This document shows, piece by piece, positions 8,116 through 15,108 of a stretch of 64,000 nt of DNA. The stretch is from DATATB01 sp036268995 (GTDB taxonomy: Bacteria; Planctomycetota; Planctomycetia; Pirellulales; PNKZ01), in the NCBI GenBank assembly GCA_036268995.1, contig DATATB010000080.1, positions 62,001 through 126,000 on the forward strand, in the 5' to 3' direction. The notes under the pieces were generated by a model. It was not told the origin of the DNA and made no database searches. It saw only the letters and a program-made list of their open reading frames with translations. Both the position numbers and the translations under genes were made by a program. Each line of letters begins with the position of its first letter. Position 1 is the first letter of the stretch.

Positions 8116-8439
8116 ATGTTCGTGGCCAAAGTCACCGGCAGCGTCGTGGCGACCCAAAAGGTGGCGTCCATGGTGGGCCACAAGCTGCTGGTCGTCGAGC
8201 CGTATCGCATCGACGCCAAAGACCGCCGCAAGCTTTCGACTACCGGACGCACGTTCGTCGCCGTCGACACGGTCGGCGCCGGATTGAACGAATTTGTGCT
8301 GATCGTGCAGGGCTCGAGCGCCCGGCTCACGCCCGAAACCAAGAACCTGCCGGTCGACGCCACGATCATCGGCATTGTCGATACGGTACACGTCGACCAG
8401 GACTGCGTCTTCAACCGCAACGCAGAAGCGGCCAGTTAA
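8116..8439 (+). CDS. BMC-P (EutN/CcmL) shell pentamer protein 1
   Basis: Pentamer-forming vertex protein of the compartment shell, 107 residues from ATG 8116, five bases after the ackA stop. It begins with the family opening MFVAKVTGSVVATQKVASMV, followed by GHKLLVVEPYRID, VAVDTVGAGLNEFVLIVQGSSAR and the closing strand ATIIGIVDTV. This is a complete EutN/CcmL OB-like fold. It is one of three pentamer genes in the locus (also 9935 and 10901), the number known from PVM-type compartments. The three differ clearly in sequence, so they may occupy different vertices or control assembly timing (inference). Confidence 0.95.
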   Translation: MFVAKVTGSVVATQKVASMVGHKLLVVEPYRIDAKDRRKLSTTGRTFVAVDTVGAGLNEFVLIVQGSSARLTPETKNLPVDATIIGIVDTVHVDQDCVFNRNAEAAS

Positions 8440-8458
8440 ACGAGGATTCAAAACGCAC

Positions 8459-9904
8459 ATGCAAGCCACCGAAGATCTCATTCGCAACGTCGTTCAGCAA
8501 GTCCTGCAACAGATGGGCAACGGCAAAGCGCCGGCCGCTTCGCCGGTCTCGGCTCGCGGTTTCGCCGGCCGACACGGCATCTTTACGTGCGTCGACGAAG
8601 CCGTTGCCGCCGCCACCGAAGCTTTCGAGCGGCTCTCCGAGCGCACGATCGCCGAGCGCAAGCGGATCATCGACCATATCCGCCGCATCTCGATCGACGA
8701 TTGCGTCGAGCTGGGCACGATGGAGATGAACGAAACCAAGATCGGCCGGCTCGAGCACAAAATCGAAAAGCTCAAAACGCTGGGCGAGCGTACGCCCGGC
8801 GTCGAGTTCATGCGCAGCGAGGTCTTTAGCGGCGATTATGGCCTGGCCGTGATCGAGCACGCCCCCTTCGGCGTCATCGGTTGCATCACGCCGGTCACGC
8901 ATTCGCTGCCCACCATCACGGGCAACGCCGTGAGCATGATCGCCGGCGGCAACACGCTGGTCGTCAACCCGCATCCCGGCGGCAAGCAGGTCGCGGCCGA
9001 AGGCGTGCGGCGCTTCAACCAGGCCATTTATCGCGACTTGGGCATCGATAACCTGATCTGCGTGATTGCCGAGCCGACGCTCGAGTCGGCGGCTGCCATC
9101 TTCAAGCATCGCGGCGTGAAGCTGATCTGCGTCACCGGCGGGCCGGCCGTGGCCCGCGCGGCAATGAACAGCGGTAAGCGGGCCGTCGTGGCCGGACCGG
9201 GCAATCCGCCGGTCGTCGTCGACGAAACGGCCGATCTGGATCGGGCTGCCCGGGCGATCATCACCGGTGGGGCTTACGACAACAACCTGCTTTGTATTGC
9301 CGAAAAAGAAGTCTTCGTCGTCGACTCGGTGTTCGACGCCATGCTGGCCGCGATGGAACGGGCCGGCGCCATGCGGCTGAATGCCGGCGAAGTCGAGGCC
9401 CTGGTACGCAAGGCGATCACCAGCGTCGGCGAAGGCGAGCACAAGCACGACGTGGCCCACAAGGATTTCATCGGCCAGGATGCCGCTGTGCTGGCCAGAG
9501 CCATCGGCAAGACGGTGCCGCCCAAGACCGAGTTGCTGTTCGCCGAGACGGATGAATCAAACCCGTTTGTGACCGTCGAGCAGATGATGCCCTTCATCCC
9601 GTTTGTCCGCTGCCGCGACGTGGACGAAGCGATCGCCAAGGCGAAGCACTACGAGCACGGTTTCCGGCACACGAGCCTGATCCACTCCAACAGTGTTCGC
9701 AACATGACCAAGATGGGCCGGGCGCTGGACACCACGCTGTTCGTCAAGAACGGGCCGTGCATGGCTAGCCTGGGCCTCGGCGGCGAAGGGTATTTGTCGT
9801 TCTCGATTGCCACGCCCACCGGTGAAGGCGTGACCACGCCGCTGACGTTTACCCGCGAACGGCGGTGCTCGCTGATCGACGACCTGCGAATCCTTGGCAA
9901 GTAA
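8459..9904 (+). CDS. CoA-acylating aldehyde dehydrogenase (PduP-like), BMC cargo
   Basis: Oxidises an aldehyde, L-lactaldehyde in the proposed pathway, to its acyl-CoA with NAD+ inside the shell. The start is ATG 8459 (MQATEDLIRNVVQQ), giving 481 residues; 28 further in-frame codons upstream overlap the preceding BMC-P gene and are rejected. Residues 1-19 are an amphipathic helix followed by an Ala/Pro linker, a classic N-terminal encapsulation peptide. The catalytic Cys is Cys279 in NNLLCIAEKE, and the EPTLESAAAIFKHRGV and VTGGPAVARAAM segments match PduP/EutE enzymes. The family length without the targeting peptide is about 460. No iron-type alcohol dehydrogenase is encoded nearby, so NAD+ recycling must use another enzyme. 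Confidence 0.96.
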   Translation: MQATEDLIRNVVQQVLQQMGNGKAPAASPVSARGFAGRHGIFTCVDEAVAAATEAFERLSERTIAERKRIIDHIRRISIDDCVELGTMEMNETKIGRLEHKIEKLKTLGERTPGVEFMRSEVFSGDYGLAVIEHAPFGVIGCITPVTHSLPTITGNAVSMIAGGNTLVVNPHPGGKQVAAEGVRRFNQAIYRDLGIDNLICVIAEPTLESAAAIFKHRGVKLICVTGGPAVARAAMNSGKRAVVAGPGNPPVVVDETADLDRAARAIITGGAYDNNLLCIAEKEVFVVDSVFDAMLAAMERAGAMRLNAGEVEALVRKAITSVGEGEHKHDVAHKDFIGQDAAVLARAIGKTVPPKTELLFAETDESNPFVTVEQMMPFIPFVRCRDVDEAIAKAKHYEHGFRHTSLIHSNSVRNMTKMGRALDTTLFVKNGPCMASLGLGGEGYLSFSIATPTGEGVTTPLTFTRERRCSLIDDLRILGK

Positions 9905-9934
9905 GTAGTCATTGATAAGGCAGAAGCAATCGCA

Positions 9935-10192
9935 ATGCAAACAGGTTTGGTAGTCGGCACGGCGACGTCCACGGTCAAGCACGCTTCGCTCAATGGGGCC
10001 AAGCTGCTGGTCGTGCAGATGCTGCTGGCCGATGGCCGCTCGGGCGATGGCGAGCCGGTGCTGGCCGTTGATCGGATGGGGGCCGGCATCGGTGAGACGG
10101 TGCTGGTGACCAGCGACGGCAAGTTCACGCGCGAGCTGTTGGGCAGCGAGAACACGCCGGTGCGCTGGAGCGTGATGGGAATTCCCGACTAA
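9935..10192 (+). CDS. BMC-P (EutN/CcmL) shell pentamer protein 2
   Basis: An 85-residue pentameric shell protein: MQTGLVVGTATSTVKHASL, GAKLLVVQMLLADG, VLAVDRMGAGIGETVLVTSD and VRWSVMGIPD cover the complete EutN/CcmL fold. It lies 30 bases after the aldehyde dehydrogenase, and its TAA shares one base with the ATG of the next gene (TAATG), so the two are translationally coupled. The coupling to the RpiB-like protein suggests that their amounts are matched. Confidence 0.95.
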   Translation: MQTGLVVGTATSTVKHASLNGAKLLVVQMLLADGRSGDGEPVLAVDRMGAGIGETVLVTSDGKFTRELLGSENTPVRWSVMGIPD

Positions 10193-10875
10193 TGGGCGAG
10201 CAGGAGCCAGCGATAAGCAATCATTGGGACATGGATGCCGTGGTGCGCGAGGTGCTCCAGCGGCTGGCAGCCGGCGGAAACGACTCGCCCACTGAGCGAA
10301 AGCTCGACGATCGCGTCGTGACGGTCAGTTCAATCCAGGGACAGTTGGAGGGCGTTCAAACCATCGTCGTGGCACATCGGGCGGTGATCACTCCGGCCGC
10401 CAGCGACTTGCTGCGAGCCCGCAAGATCGTGATCCAGCGCTCGGCCGCAAAGCCGGCAGCGGCCGCGACGGGGCGGGCCCTGGTGCTGGCCCTGGCCGAA
10501 ACCAGCTATGAGCCGGCCACACTGATCGAACGTTTGGGACGCGAGGGATTTTTAATTGAACAATTGGCCCGGACGGGCATGGCCGATGTGATTGCGGAGT
10601 TGTCGGAGGCGGCAGCCAAGGGGGGCAAACCGGCTGTGCTGCTGACCGGGGCGTGCGAGCTGGCCTTGTGCCTGGCGAATCGCCGCCGCGGCGTGCGGGC
10701 CGCGCTCGGCACTGACCGGGCGAGCGTGAAGCTGGCAAGAGAACAGATCGGCGTCAACGTGTTGGCGATTAATCCGGCAGTGACGATGGGTTTTCAACTG
10801 CAACAAACGATCCGCGAATTTGTCGAACATCACGGCCAGGGCGACACGTCCCGCTGGGCCGCACTGCTCGATTGA
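10192..10875 (+). CDS. RpiB/LacAB-fold protein with N-terminal encapsulation-like helix, BMC-associated
   Basis: A 227-residue protein of unknown activity. Residues about 12-29 (HWDMDAVVREVLQRLAAG) resemble the encapsulation peptides of the cargo enzymes. The C-terminal half aligns by eye with ribose-5-phosphate isomerase B: AVLLTGACELALCLANRRRG corresponds to the RpiB ICGTGVGISIAANKFAG region, and VKLAREQIGVNVLAINPAVT to the SRQHNDTNVLAFGSRVV region. At the positions of the catalytic Cys and the active-site His this protein has other residues (TGA and Gln), so it is probably not an active RpiB isomerase. It is translationally coupled to the BMC-P upstream. Its conserved place in the shell/cargo operon suggests a structural, scaffolding or altered catalytic role; fold assignment is by motif only. 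Confidence 0.75.
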   Translation: MGEQEPAISNHWDMDAVVREVLQRLAAGGNDSPTERKLDDRVVTVSSIQGQLEGVQTIVVAHRAVITPAASDLLRARKIVIQRSAAKPAAAATGRALVLALAETSYEPATLIERLGREGFLIEQLARTGMADVIAELSEAAAKGGKPAVLLTGACELALCLANRRRGVRAALGTDRASVKLAREQIGVNVLAINPAVTMGFQLQQTIREFVEHHGQGDTSRWAALLD

Positions 10876-10900
10876 TTCACTTGATTCAAAGGCTAACCCG

Positions 10901-11251
10901 ATGCGAATTGCCGAAGTCATCGGCTGCGTGACCTTGAGCCGCTGGCATCCCAGCCTGGCGGGCGGCCGCTTTCCTCTGGCCGTGCCGCTGACACTGGACG
11001 AACTGAGCGCAAGCTCCACGGCGAGCCGGGAGCCTTCGGGTCCCGAGCCTCAGGCCGAGGGGCGTCAGCGACCGGAGGGAGAAGAACTCGTGGTCTACGA
11101 CCAACTCGGCGCCGGCGTCGGTTCGCGCATCGCCATGAGCGAGGGAGGCGAGGCGGCCCAACCGTTTTATCCCGACATGAAACCGATCGACGCTTACAAC
11201 GCGGCGATCCTCGACACTATTCACATGCAAGTCAAAGCAGGTGCGCGATGA
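10901..11251 (+). CDS. BMC-P (EutN/CcmL) shell pentamer protein 3 with repeat-derived loop
   Basis: Third pentamer-forming shell protein, 116 residues from ATG 10901. The fold opens with MRIAEVIGCVTLSRWHPSL, continues with FPLAVPLTLDEL, then after the insert ELVVYDQLGAGVGSRIAMSE, and ends AYNAAILDTIHMQ. Residues about 40-60 are encoded by a D-family dispersed repeat (11019-11080), extending one loop so that the protein is about 20 residues longer than the 85-100 typical of the family. The LTLDEL to EELVVYDQ junction places the insert between two core strands, so folding could be retained. The stop overlaps the ATG of the aldolase. Confidence 0.92.
   Translation: MRIAEVIGCVTLSRWHPSLAGGRFPLAVPLTLDELSASSTASREPSGPEPQAEGRQRPEGEELVVYDQLGAGVGSRIAMSEGGEAAQPFYPDMKPIDAYNAAILDTIHMQVKAGAR
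11019..11080. repeat. Dispersed repeat family D inside a BMC-P gene
   Basis: Begins GGCGAGCCGGGAGCC and ends GGCGTCAGCGACCGGAGGGA, with an inner self-complementary stretch (CTTCGGGTCCCGAGCC). The reading frame of the shell gene is kept through it. Compare 7921-8004 and 63555-63620. Confidence 0.88.
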
Positions 11252-12159
11252 ACGTTCATAAGTTGAAGCAGGAAATGTGCGAGATTGGCCGCCGGATTTA
11301 CAACAAGGGCTTTGCCGCCGCCAACGATGGCAACATCACCTATCGCATCGGCGACAACGAGGTGCTCTGCTCGCCCACGATGATCTCCAAGGGCTTTATG
11401 AAGCCCGAGGATATCTGCACGATCGACATGCAGGGCAACCAGCTCGCCGGCTTTCGCAAGCGCAGCAGCGAGGCGCTGCTGCACCTGGCGATCATGAAGG
11501 AGCGGCCCGACGTGAAGAGCGTGGTGCACTGCCATCCGCCGCACGCCACGGCGTTTGCCGTCGCTCGCGAGCCGATTCCGCAGTGCGTTCTGCCCGAGGT
11601 CGAAGTCTTTTTGGGCGACGTGCCAATCACGACCTACGAAACGCCCGGCGGACAGAAGTTCGCCGAGACCGTGTTGCCGTTCGTCAAGAAAACCAACGTC
11701 TTGATCCTGGCCAACCACGGCACCGTGAGTTTTGGCGAAAACGTCGAGCGGGCCTATTGGTGGACCGAAATTCTCGACGCGTACTGCCGCATCCTGATGC
11801 TCGCCCGCGACCTGGGCAAGGTGAACTACCTGGGCGAAGGCAAGACGCGCGAGTTGCTGGACCTGAAAACCAAGTGGGGTTTCAGCGACGCACGGCTGGC
11901 GCAGGGCATGGAGAATTGCGACATCTGTGCCAACGACGTGTTTCGCGATAGTTGGGTCCACAGCGGTGTCGAGCGCCGCGCTTTCGATGCCCCGCCTCCG
12001 ACGACGACGGTCAAGAGCTCGGCTTTCAAACCCGATGGCAGCCCCGAAGGCCCGGTAGCTACCAACGGCGCAGCAACCAAACCGGCCGCCAACGAGCAAG
12101 AAGCCCTGATCCAAGCCATCACCGATCGCGTCATGGCAGCCCTCTCGCAAAAAAACTGA
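11248..12159 (+). CDS. Class II aldolase (fuculose-1-phosphate type) with C-terminal encapsulation peptide
   Basis: Zinc-dependent aldolase expected to split L-fuculose- or L-rhamnulose-1-phosphate into DHAP and L-lactaldehyde, which feeds the compartment. In the 303-residue protein the AraD/FucA domain occupies about residues 1-235: ANDGNIT, SPTMISKG, Glu75 in KRSSEALLH, zinc ligands His94 and His96 in HCHPPH, and His157 in ANHGTVSFG. A Pro/Thr/Ala-rich linker follows and then an amphipathic helix, EQEALIQAITDRVMAALSQ, at the extreme C-terminus. Such a helix is an encapsulation-peptide layout at the opposite end from the other cargo. The ATG overlaps the stop of the BMC-P gene. Its own stop lies within repeat E1. 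Confidence 0.95.
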   Translation: MNVHKLKQEMCEIGRRIYNKGFAAANDGNITYRIGDNEVLCSPTMISKGFMKPEDICTIDMQGNQLAGFRKRSSEALLHLAIMKERPDVKSVVHCHPPHATAFAVAREPIPQCVLPEVEVFLGDVPITTYETPGGQKFAETVLPFVKKTNVLILANHGTVSFGENVERAYWWTEILDAYCRILMLARDLGKVNYLGEGKTRELLDLKTKWGFSDARLAQGMENCDICANDVFRDSWVHSGVERRAFDAPPPTTTVKSSAFKPDGSPEGPVATNGAATKPAANEQEALIQAITDRVMAALSQKN

Positions 12160-12180
12160 CAACGGACAACTGACCACTGA
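12155..12180. repeat. ACTGACAAC-type repeat, family E, copy 1
   Basis: AACTGACAACGGACAACTGACCACTG. It supplies the TGA stop of the aldolase gene. An inverted copy is at 13155-13188 on the other side of the dehydrogenase gene, and a third copy, ACTGACAACTGACAACTG with one more unit, is at 41683-41707. Confidence 0.88.
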
Positions 12181-12211
12181 TACCTCCACACCCTTCGAGA
12201 CGTTTTCCAGC

Positions 12212-13156
12212 ATGAAAGTCAGCATTATCGGCGGAGCGGGCCTGGTCGGATCGTGTACCGCGTTTGCTTTGCAAATGGGTCGCGTCGTGCGCGAGATCGC
12301 GCTGTTGGATGTGAATGCCGAAGCGGTCGGCGGCCAGGCGCTCGACCTGCTTCACGGCGCGAGCGTGATGGCCGATCAGCGCATCGTCAGCGGCGGCTAC
12401 GAACATATCCCGACCAGCGATCTGATTTGCATCACGGCCGGCCTGCGCCGCAAGCCGGACGAAAGCCGGCTCGATCTGATCAATCGCAACGTCGACTTGT
12501 TCTCGGGCATCCTGGCCGAAATCGCCAAAGTCGGCTATCGCCGCGAGGCGATTGTGCTGGTGGTTTCCAACCCGGTCGACGTGCTGACGTACCTGGCCGC
12601 CGAGCGGCTGGATCTGCCGGCCACCCAGGTGCTGGGTCTGGGCACGCAGTTGGACACGATCCGCTTTCGCAGCCTGATTGCCGAGCGGCTGGAAGTGCCG
12701 CCCACGCAGGTTTCGGCCCTGATCTTGGGCGAGCATGGCGACAGCATGGTGCCGATCTGGTCCAGTGCGTCGGCGGCCGGCCTGCCGCTGGAAAAGTTCC
12801 CGGGCTGGAACCCGAACCTGGCCAGCGAGCTGTTCACTCGCACCAAGGGCTCGGGCGCCGAAGTCATCAAGAAAAAAGGCGGAGCCGGCTTCGCCGTGGG
12901 CCTGGCGATCCAGGAAGTGATCGAAACCGTGGCCTTGGACCGCTGCCGCATCCTGCCGGTATCCAGCGTGCAGAGCGGTTGCTACGGCATTCGCGACGTG
13001 GCGATCAGCGTGCCGACGGTTGTCGGCCGCTCGGGCGTCGTGGCCACGCGCGAAATCGAGCTCTGGCCCAAGGAGGTGCAGGCCCTGCGCAAAAGCGGCC
13101 AAGTGCTAAGGCAGACTGTTGATACGGTGTTGGCGCGGGTTGGGGCGGCGAAGTAG
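12212..13156 (+). CDS. L-lactate/malate dehydrogenase family protein
   Basis: NAD-dependent 2-hydroxyacid dehydrogenase of 314 residues. The Rossmann start MKVSIIGGAGLVGS and LLDVNAEA (Asp for NAD specificity) are clear. Catalytic residues are His175 in LGEHGDS, Asp148 and Arg152 in LGTQLDTIRFR, and Arg86 in the mobile loop. The loop reads LRRKPDESR: the residue before KP, which is Gln in lactate and Arg in malate dehydrogenases, is Arg80 here, so malate-type specificity or a relaxed substrate is possible even though the PVM locus context suggests lactate. It is the gene after the aldolase, 52 bases downstream, and is flanked by inverted E repeats. It could regenerate NAD+ or oxidise the lactate product. 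Confidence 0.9.
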   Translation: MKVSIIGGAGLVGSCTAFALQMGRVVREIALLDVNAEAVGGQALDLLHGASVMADQRIVSGGYEHIPTSDLICITAGLRRKPDESRLDLINRNVDLFSGILAEIAKVGYRREAIVLVVSNPVDVLTYLAAERLDLPATQVLGLGTQLDTIRFRSLIAERLEVPPTQVSALILGEHGDSMVPIWSSASAAGLPLEKFPGWNPNLASELFTRTKGSGAEVIKKKGGAGFAVGLAIQEVIETVALDRCRILPVSSVQSGCYGIRDVAISVPTVVGRSGVVATREIELWPKEVQALRKSGQVLRQTVDTVLARVGAAK

Positions 13157-13188
13157 TTAGTTGTCAGTTGTCCGTGGTCAGTTGTTCG
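13155..13188. repeat. ACTGACAAC-type repeat, family E, copy 2 (inverted)
   Basis: AGTTAGTTGTCAGTTGTCC followed by GTGGTCAGTTGTTCG; it is the reverse complement of copy 1 in its core. It lies between the dehydrogenase stop and the start of the last gene of the BMC cluster, where it probably forms part of the leader. Confidence 0.88.
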
Positions 13189-13209
13189 TTCATGCTTTTG
13201 CGGCTTTCT

Positions 13210-14532
13210 ATGCAAAAATCGCTCGACCGCAAGTTGGCTGCGATCCACGCCGATCCTTCGGGAGCGAAGGATTTTATTATCGCCGATGCCAAGGATGCGG
13301 ATATGGCGTTCGGCATCGGGGCGCCGGGCAAATCGCCCGAGAGCCATGCCGGCGAAGCCCGGTCCCGCACGCTGGGCGAGTATCACGATCAGATCCGGCA
13401 AATCGTCCACCAAGGGCTGGTCGACATCATGCTCATGTCCGCGAGCACCAACGACGTGCTCACGATTCAGGAGCGGCTGTTTGCCGACAGCCACATCACG
13501 CCCGCGGCCCGGGCCAACGACACCAGCGACGTGTTCGTCGTGCGCGGCGGTGCGTATCTCCAGGAGCCGTCGCGGCCGTTTCGCACGGCGCTGCTCGACC
13601 ACATTCAATGCGGCCACGTCGACTGTGCACCGCCCGAGCGCTCGCTGGGCGCCGACTTGGGCCTGTACAGCATGACGTTCAACAACCGCTTGGACGAAGA
13701 CCTGGTGGCGCTGGAAACGTATCGGCAGTTCCGCGTCGAGGCCGAGCGCAAAGGTTTCCGGCATTTCCTGGAAGTTTTCGATCCCAACGCCGGCCAGGGA
13801 CTCGAAGCGGACAAGATCGGGCATTTCGTCAACGACTCGATCGCCCGCACGCTGGCCGGCGTGGCCTCGGCCGGCCGGCCGATCTTTCTCAAGGTCGTGT
13901 ACCACGGCCCGCAGGCGATGGAAGAGCTCGTGGCTTACGACCCGCACCTGATCGTCGGCATTCTCGGCGGCGGGGCCGGCACGACGTACGATGCGTTCAA
14001 GCTCATCGCCGAAGCCCAGAAATATGGCGGCCGCGTCGCATTGTTCGGCCGCAAAATCAACAACGCCGAAAACCAATTGGCCTTCGTCGAGTTTCTGCGG
14101 CTGATTGTCGACCGCGTGATCAGCCCCGAGGAAGCCGTGCGGGCGTATCACGGCGTGCTCGAGCGCTTGAAGATCAAGCCGCAGCGCAAGCTCGACGATG
14201 ATCTCGTGCTGCAAACCGGCGTAATGAGCTACGGCGGCGGCTCGACGGTCACCATTCCGGTGGGAACGCCCACGGCGAATCCAAAAGCCGCGCCCGATCA
14301 TAAAGCCGCGACCGCTGGTCGCGGTGCCGCAGCGCACGAGTGCGGTTGCCAAGAAAAAATCAACGGCCAGCCCAAGCCGGCGGCCGAGTCCGCAGACAAA
14401 TGCGGTTGCGGCTGCAAAAACAAGCCGGCGGAAGCTTCGGCCAGCACCAATGGCCAACCCGATTTCGCCCGCATGACGCAGGCTGAGAAGCTGGCGTACA
14501 ATCAGGCGAAGCGCAATCGGATCTTTGGTTGA
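13210..14532 (+). CDS. BMC-cluster protein of unknown function, aldolase-like barrel with Cys-rich tail
   Basis: A 440-residue protein from ATG 13210 (MQKSLDRKLAAIHADP); GTG 13168 or ATG 13192 would start in or beside the E repeat and are less likely. The main domain has alternating strand/helix segments such as FIIADAKDADMAFG, GLVDIMLMSAST, GLYSMTFNNRLDEDLVALE, RHFLEVFDPNAGQG, RPIFLKVVYHGPQAMEEL and VGILGGGAGTTYDAFKLIAEA. This pattern resembles a TIM barrel of the class I aldolase (DeoC/LacD) kind, with the Lys of FLKVVY as a possible Schiff-base residue. That is an inference by eye. After residue about 355 come a repeat-derived linker (B2), two Cys-rich bits (HECGCQ, KCGCGCKNK) and a C-terminal helix MTQAEKLAYNQAKRNRIFG that might be a targeting or docking peptide. 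Confidence 0.7.
   Translation: MQKSLDRKLAAIHADPSGAKDFIIADAKDADMAFGIGAPGKSPESHAGEARSRTLGEYHDQIRQIVHQGLVDIMLMSASTNDVLTIQERLFADSHITPAARANDTSDVFVVRGGAYLQEPSRPFRTALLDHIQCGHVDCAPPERSLGADLGLYSMTFNNRLDEDLVALETYRQFRVEAERKGFRHFLEVFDPNAGQGLEADKIGHFVNDSIARTLAGVASAGRPIFLKVVYHGPQAMEELVAYDPHLIVGILGGGAGTTYDAFKLIAEAQKYGGRVALFGRKINNAENQLAFVEFLRLIVDRVISPEEAVRAYHGVLERLKIKPQRKLDDDLVLQTGVMSYGGGSTVTIPVGTPTANPKAAPDHKAATAGRGAAAHECGCQEKINGQPKPAAESADKCGCGCKNKPAEASASTNGQPDFARMTQAEKLAYNQAKRNRIFG
14301..14325. repeat. Dispersed hairpin, family B, copy 2, inside a gene
   Basis: TAAAGCCGCGACCGCTGGTC then GCGGT, essentially identical to copy 1 at 3862-3886. It is read in frame as KAATAGRG in the linker of the BMC-cluster protein. 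Confidence 0.88.
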
Positions 14533-14552
14533 GAGCCTTACTTCGTGGCTGA

Positions 14553-15044
14553 TCATTTCCGCTGCAAGCCTACTCGCCAGCCGCCGAATTTATCGAGGTC
14601 GAGCGACTCTTGCGTCGCCATTGGCTTTGGGCCGTCGTCCATGCACATTAGCAGCCATGCGCCGCGAAAATCGTAGGCCCAGCGTTGTGTCTTCCCACTA
14701 GCGATGTTGGTGAGAAAAATCTGCTTCGGCGACGGCGTCATGTCGAGCCGGTATCGAAATCGTTCGACGGACGCAGTTATGGGGCCGTCCCTTCCTTCCT
14801 TGCCGCCCTTGATGTGGCAAGTTTCCACGACAACCATGTCGTCGGTAAAGATGTAGTTGATCGGGCCTGACATCTGGAAGGTAGCGGATCCTACGTGCCA
14901 GTTGCCGAGGAATCGCTGACGCTCAGCTAGTTCGGCCTGGCTGCTCTTCTTTGCGGGCACGCTGCCTGGTGGCCCCGCAAACGCCGCCATGCCAACACAG
15001 CAAAAGCATGTAATCAGCAACATTCTCGACCGTGCGCGGAGCAT
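14553..15044 (-). CDS. Secreted TIGR03067-like protein
   Basis: A 163-residue predicted exported protein of unknown function. A signal peptide is clear: MLRARSRMLLITCFCCVGMAAFA followed by GPPGS. The mature part has the layout of the lipocalin-like TIGR03067 domain common in planctomycetes: RQRFLGNWHVGSATF near the start, RYRLDMTPSPKQIFLT in the middle and WAYDFRGAWLLMCM towards the end. A similar but diverged protein is encoded at 40000-40467. It ends 20 bases from the end of the BMC cluster, convergent with it. Family assignment is moderate. Confidence 0.75.
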   Translation of the reverse strand: MLRARSRMLLITCFCCVGMAAFAGPPGSVPAKKSSQAELAERQRFLGNWHVGSATFQMSGPINYIFTDDMVVVETCHIKGGKEGRDGPITASVERFRYRLDMTPSPKQIFLTNIASGKTQRWAYDFRGAWLLMCMDDGPKPMATQESLDLDKFGGWRVGLQRK

Positions 15045-15108
15045 TGCAGGCCCTCCTTGGCGGTAACTTGATCACGTTAACATCCGTGCCAGCACGGATC
15101 ACTGCGTC

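Noticed and set aside
12155..13188. E repeats as a CRISPR array
   Set aside because: Only two inverted copies flanking a gene, with no regular spacers and no cas genes.
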